Shown: positions 13,916-14,779 of the stretch, piece by piece
Numbering within the stretch: position 1 is the stretch's first letter
Layout: the number at the start of each line of letters is the position of its first letter
Assembly: GCA_001796865.1 (NCBI GenBank)
Contig: MGNQ01000026.1
Coordinates: forward strand, 345-15,123
Length of the DNA: 14,779 bases
Reading direction: 5' to 3'
Source of the DNA: Chloroflexi bacterium RBG_16_56_11
Lineage (GTDB): Bacteria; Chloroflexota; Dehalococcoidia; Dehalococcoidales; RBG-16-60-22
Program-made: the position numbers and the translations under genes
Notes under the pieces: model-generated
What the model was told of the DNA's origin: nothing
Databases searched by the model: none
The model's input: only the letters and a program-made list of their open reading frames with translations

Positions 13916-14295
13916 CTCAACTAAAGTAATAGAAGAAAATACATTTATGTTTTATTCATTAGGCTGAGGTAACAACATACTATATTCCTAAAGATCAATA
14001 GCTCCGGCTGAATTTCTTTATTATTCTCTCACTTCGGTGGGCAGACCCCAGCCTGTCTTTACCTGGCCCCCAACTTAGCTGTTAGATTCGGGATCATCCT
14101 GATTTTATCGGGAGTCCCATCATACCTCATACGGGTTTGGCCAGGAGGGCAGGGGCACCACGTTGTGTACACGGATTTGCTCATTTGAGCCCCCAAAAAA
14201 GTAATCGGTGTCTCCCTGCCCACCTGATGTCTAAAATGCCTCCTAAGCGGTTACTTGCACCAGCTGTGGCGATAGATAATAAGTCAGATTCTTCA
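13916..14295. other. Intergenic region between the S66 gene and the right IS element
   Basis: These 380 bases contain no recognisable gene. The left part is AT-rich and stops occur in all frames. The right part is more even in composition and carries one short minus-strand ORF (14059-14184, listed separately). No terminator-like hairpin with a T-run was found. Confidence 0.5.
14059..14184 (-). CDS. Candidate 41-residue small ORF, unrecognised
   Basis: An ATG at 14184, preceded by a GGGGG run 5 bases upstream, opens a 41-codon frame beginning MSKSVYTTWCPCPPGQTR and ending NLTAKLGAR at a TAA (14061-14059). It has a Cys-Pro-Cys motif and is basic. I do not recognise it. It could be a small protein, part of an old mobile element, or a chance frame. 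Confidence 0.18.
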   Translation of the reverse strand: MSKSVYTTWCPCPPGQTRMRYDGTPDKIRMIPNLTAKLGAR

Positions 14296-14779
14296 CTAGC
14301 AGGGTGCTGAAAAAGGCTCTTTCGGATAGCTGACATCGTATGTGGAATATGGTAGATTGAAGCCAACGTAGTCAACGGAGGCTTTGATGAGAGGGAATAA
14401 AGAGATACAGGTAACAATGTTGAGCTCGGTCACCGCCGACCAATTGGTCCCTGCGGACCATCCTATCCGGCTAATCAAACCCATCGTGGATAATGCCCTG
14501 CGCGAGCTTTCTCCCGTGTTCAGCCGGATGTATGCCGAAACAGGCCGACCGTCGATACCGCCGGAGCACCTGCTTAAAGCCTGTCTTCTGATCGCCCTGT
14601 ATTCCGTGCGCAGCGAGCGCCAGTTTTGCGAGCGGTTACAATACGACCTCCTGTTCAAGTGGTTTCTGGATTTGAACATCACCGACCCGGCTTTTGACGC
14701 CTCGACCTTCTGCAAAAACAAAGAGAGGCTGCTTGAGCATGAGGTAGCCAGGGGATTTCTGGGCGTGGTGCTCTCTGAG
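14296..14779 (+). mobile_element. Right flanking IS5-type element, transposase-proximal end
   Basis: CTAG (14296-14299) is followed by CAGGGTGCTGAAAAAG, a likely terminal inverted repeat, then a leader and the transposase ATG at 14387. The 91 bases before the ATG align without gaps to the left element (128 down to 38 on the minus strand). The element runs off the window, so its other end and any target duplication cannot be seen. Confidence 0.78.
14387..14779 (+). CDS. IS5-type transposase, N-terminal part (runs off window)
   Basis: 131 codons are visible, open to the window end with no stop. The N-terminal transposase domain (InsH/DUF772 type) is clear. LVPADHPIRLIKPIVDNALR is at about 20-39, GRPSIPPEHLLKACLLIALY at 54-73, SVRSERQFCERLQYDLLFKW at 74-93 and FLDLNITDPAFDASTFCKNK at 94-113. 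ERLLEHEVARGFL follows. These are characteristic of IS5/IS1182-like DDE transposases, which cut and move the element. The catalytic DDE residues lie beyond the window, so integrity is unknown. No strong ribosome-binding site is seen apart from GGAGG at 14377-14381, 5 bases before the ATG, which supports this start. The related left-hand copy reads outward in the opposite direction. Confidence 0.88.
   Translation, partial: MRGNKEIQVTMLSSVTADQLVPADHPIRLIKPIVDNALRELSPVFSRMYAETGRPSIPPEHLLKACLLIALYSVRSERQFCERLQYDLLFKWFLDLNITDPAFDASTFCKNKERLLEHEVARGFLGVVLSE

Noticed and set aside
1..14779. Recently active composite transposon
   Set aside because: The two flanking IS leaders differ at about 20 of 91 positions, too many for a freshly duplicated pair, and outer ends are not visible.
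1..14779. CRISPR array, tRNA, rRNA or phage genes
   Set aside because: No regularly spaced repeats, no cloverleaf or CCA-type tRNA end, and no structural phage or defence genes were seen on either strand.

Overview
The window looks like accessory DNA from a bacterial chromosome, about 55% GC by eye. It probably comes from an uncultured anaerobe, and Chloroflexota (Dehalococcoidia-like) is my best guess. That guess rests on the Pro/Ala-rich linker behind the lipobox of the solute-binding protein and on an alpha/alpha-toroid protein of a type I associate with that phylum. It is weak, because no ribosomal or other marker gene is present. I see no tRNA, rRNA or CRISPR array.

Layout, left to right. 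Positions 1-128 hold the 5' end of an IS5-type element reading out of the window on the minus strand. It cuts a minus-strand gene (91-240) that follows a type-B carboxylesterase (245-1699). A 367-base spacer carries the probable esterase promoter. Next come a class-III aminotransferase and alanine dehydrogenase (2067-4594, minus; ald is first in the transcript). A divergent regulatory region separates them from an amidohydrolase (4789-6510, plus). An ABC importer for peptide-like solutes follows on the minus strand (10049 down to 6526: binding lipoprotein, then two permeases, with no ATPase gene). Upstream of it on the same strand is a LuxR/GerE-type regulator (10361-11506). Then come a transposase relic (about 11709-11802), an alpha/alpha-toroid protein (11891-12937, plus) and a peptidase S66 gene disrupted by frameshifts (12968-13915). 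The window ends inside a second IS5-type transposase reading outward on the plus strand (from 14387).

The core, 2.0-11.5 kb, reads as one nutrient-scavenging module. The importer would bring in an amide- or peptide-like compound, the amidohydrolase would cut it, and the aminotransferase would move the amino group to pyruvate. Alanine dehydrogenase would regenerate pyruvate, releasing ammonium and NADH. The most interesting signal is regulatory. A 16-bp element of the form YAGCT-N6-AGSYA abuts the -35 box of three predicted promoters (ald, amidohydrolase, binding protein), centred each time at about -43.5. This is where NarL/LuxR-type activators usually bind, and a LuxR-type gene is linked, so these genes look like a local regulon. 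The substrate cannot be read from the sequence.
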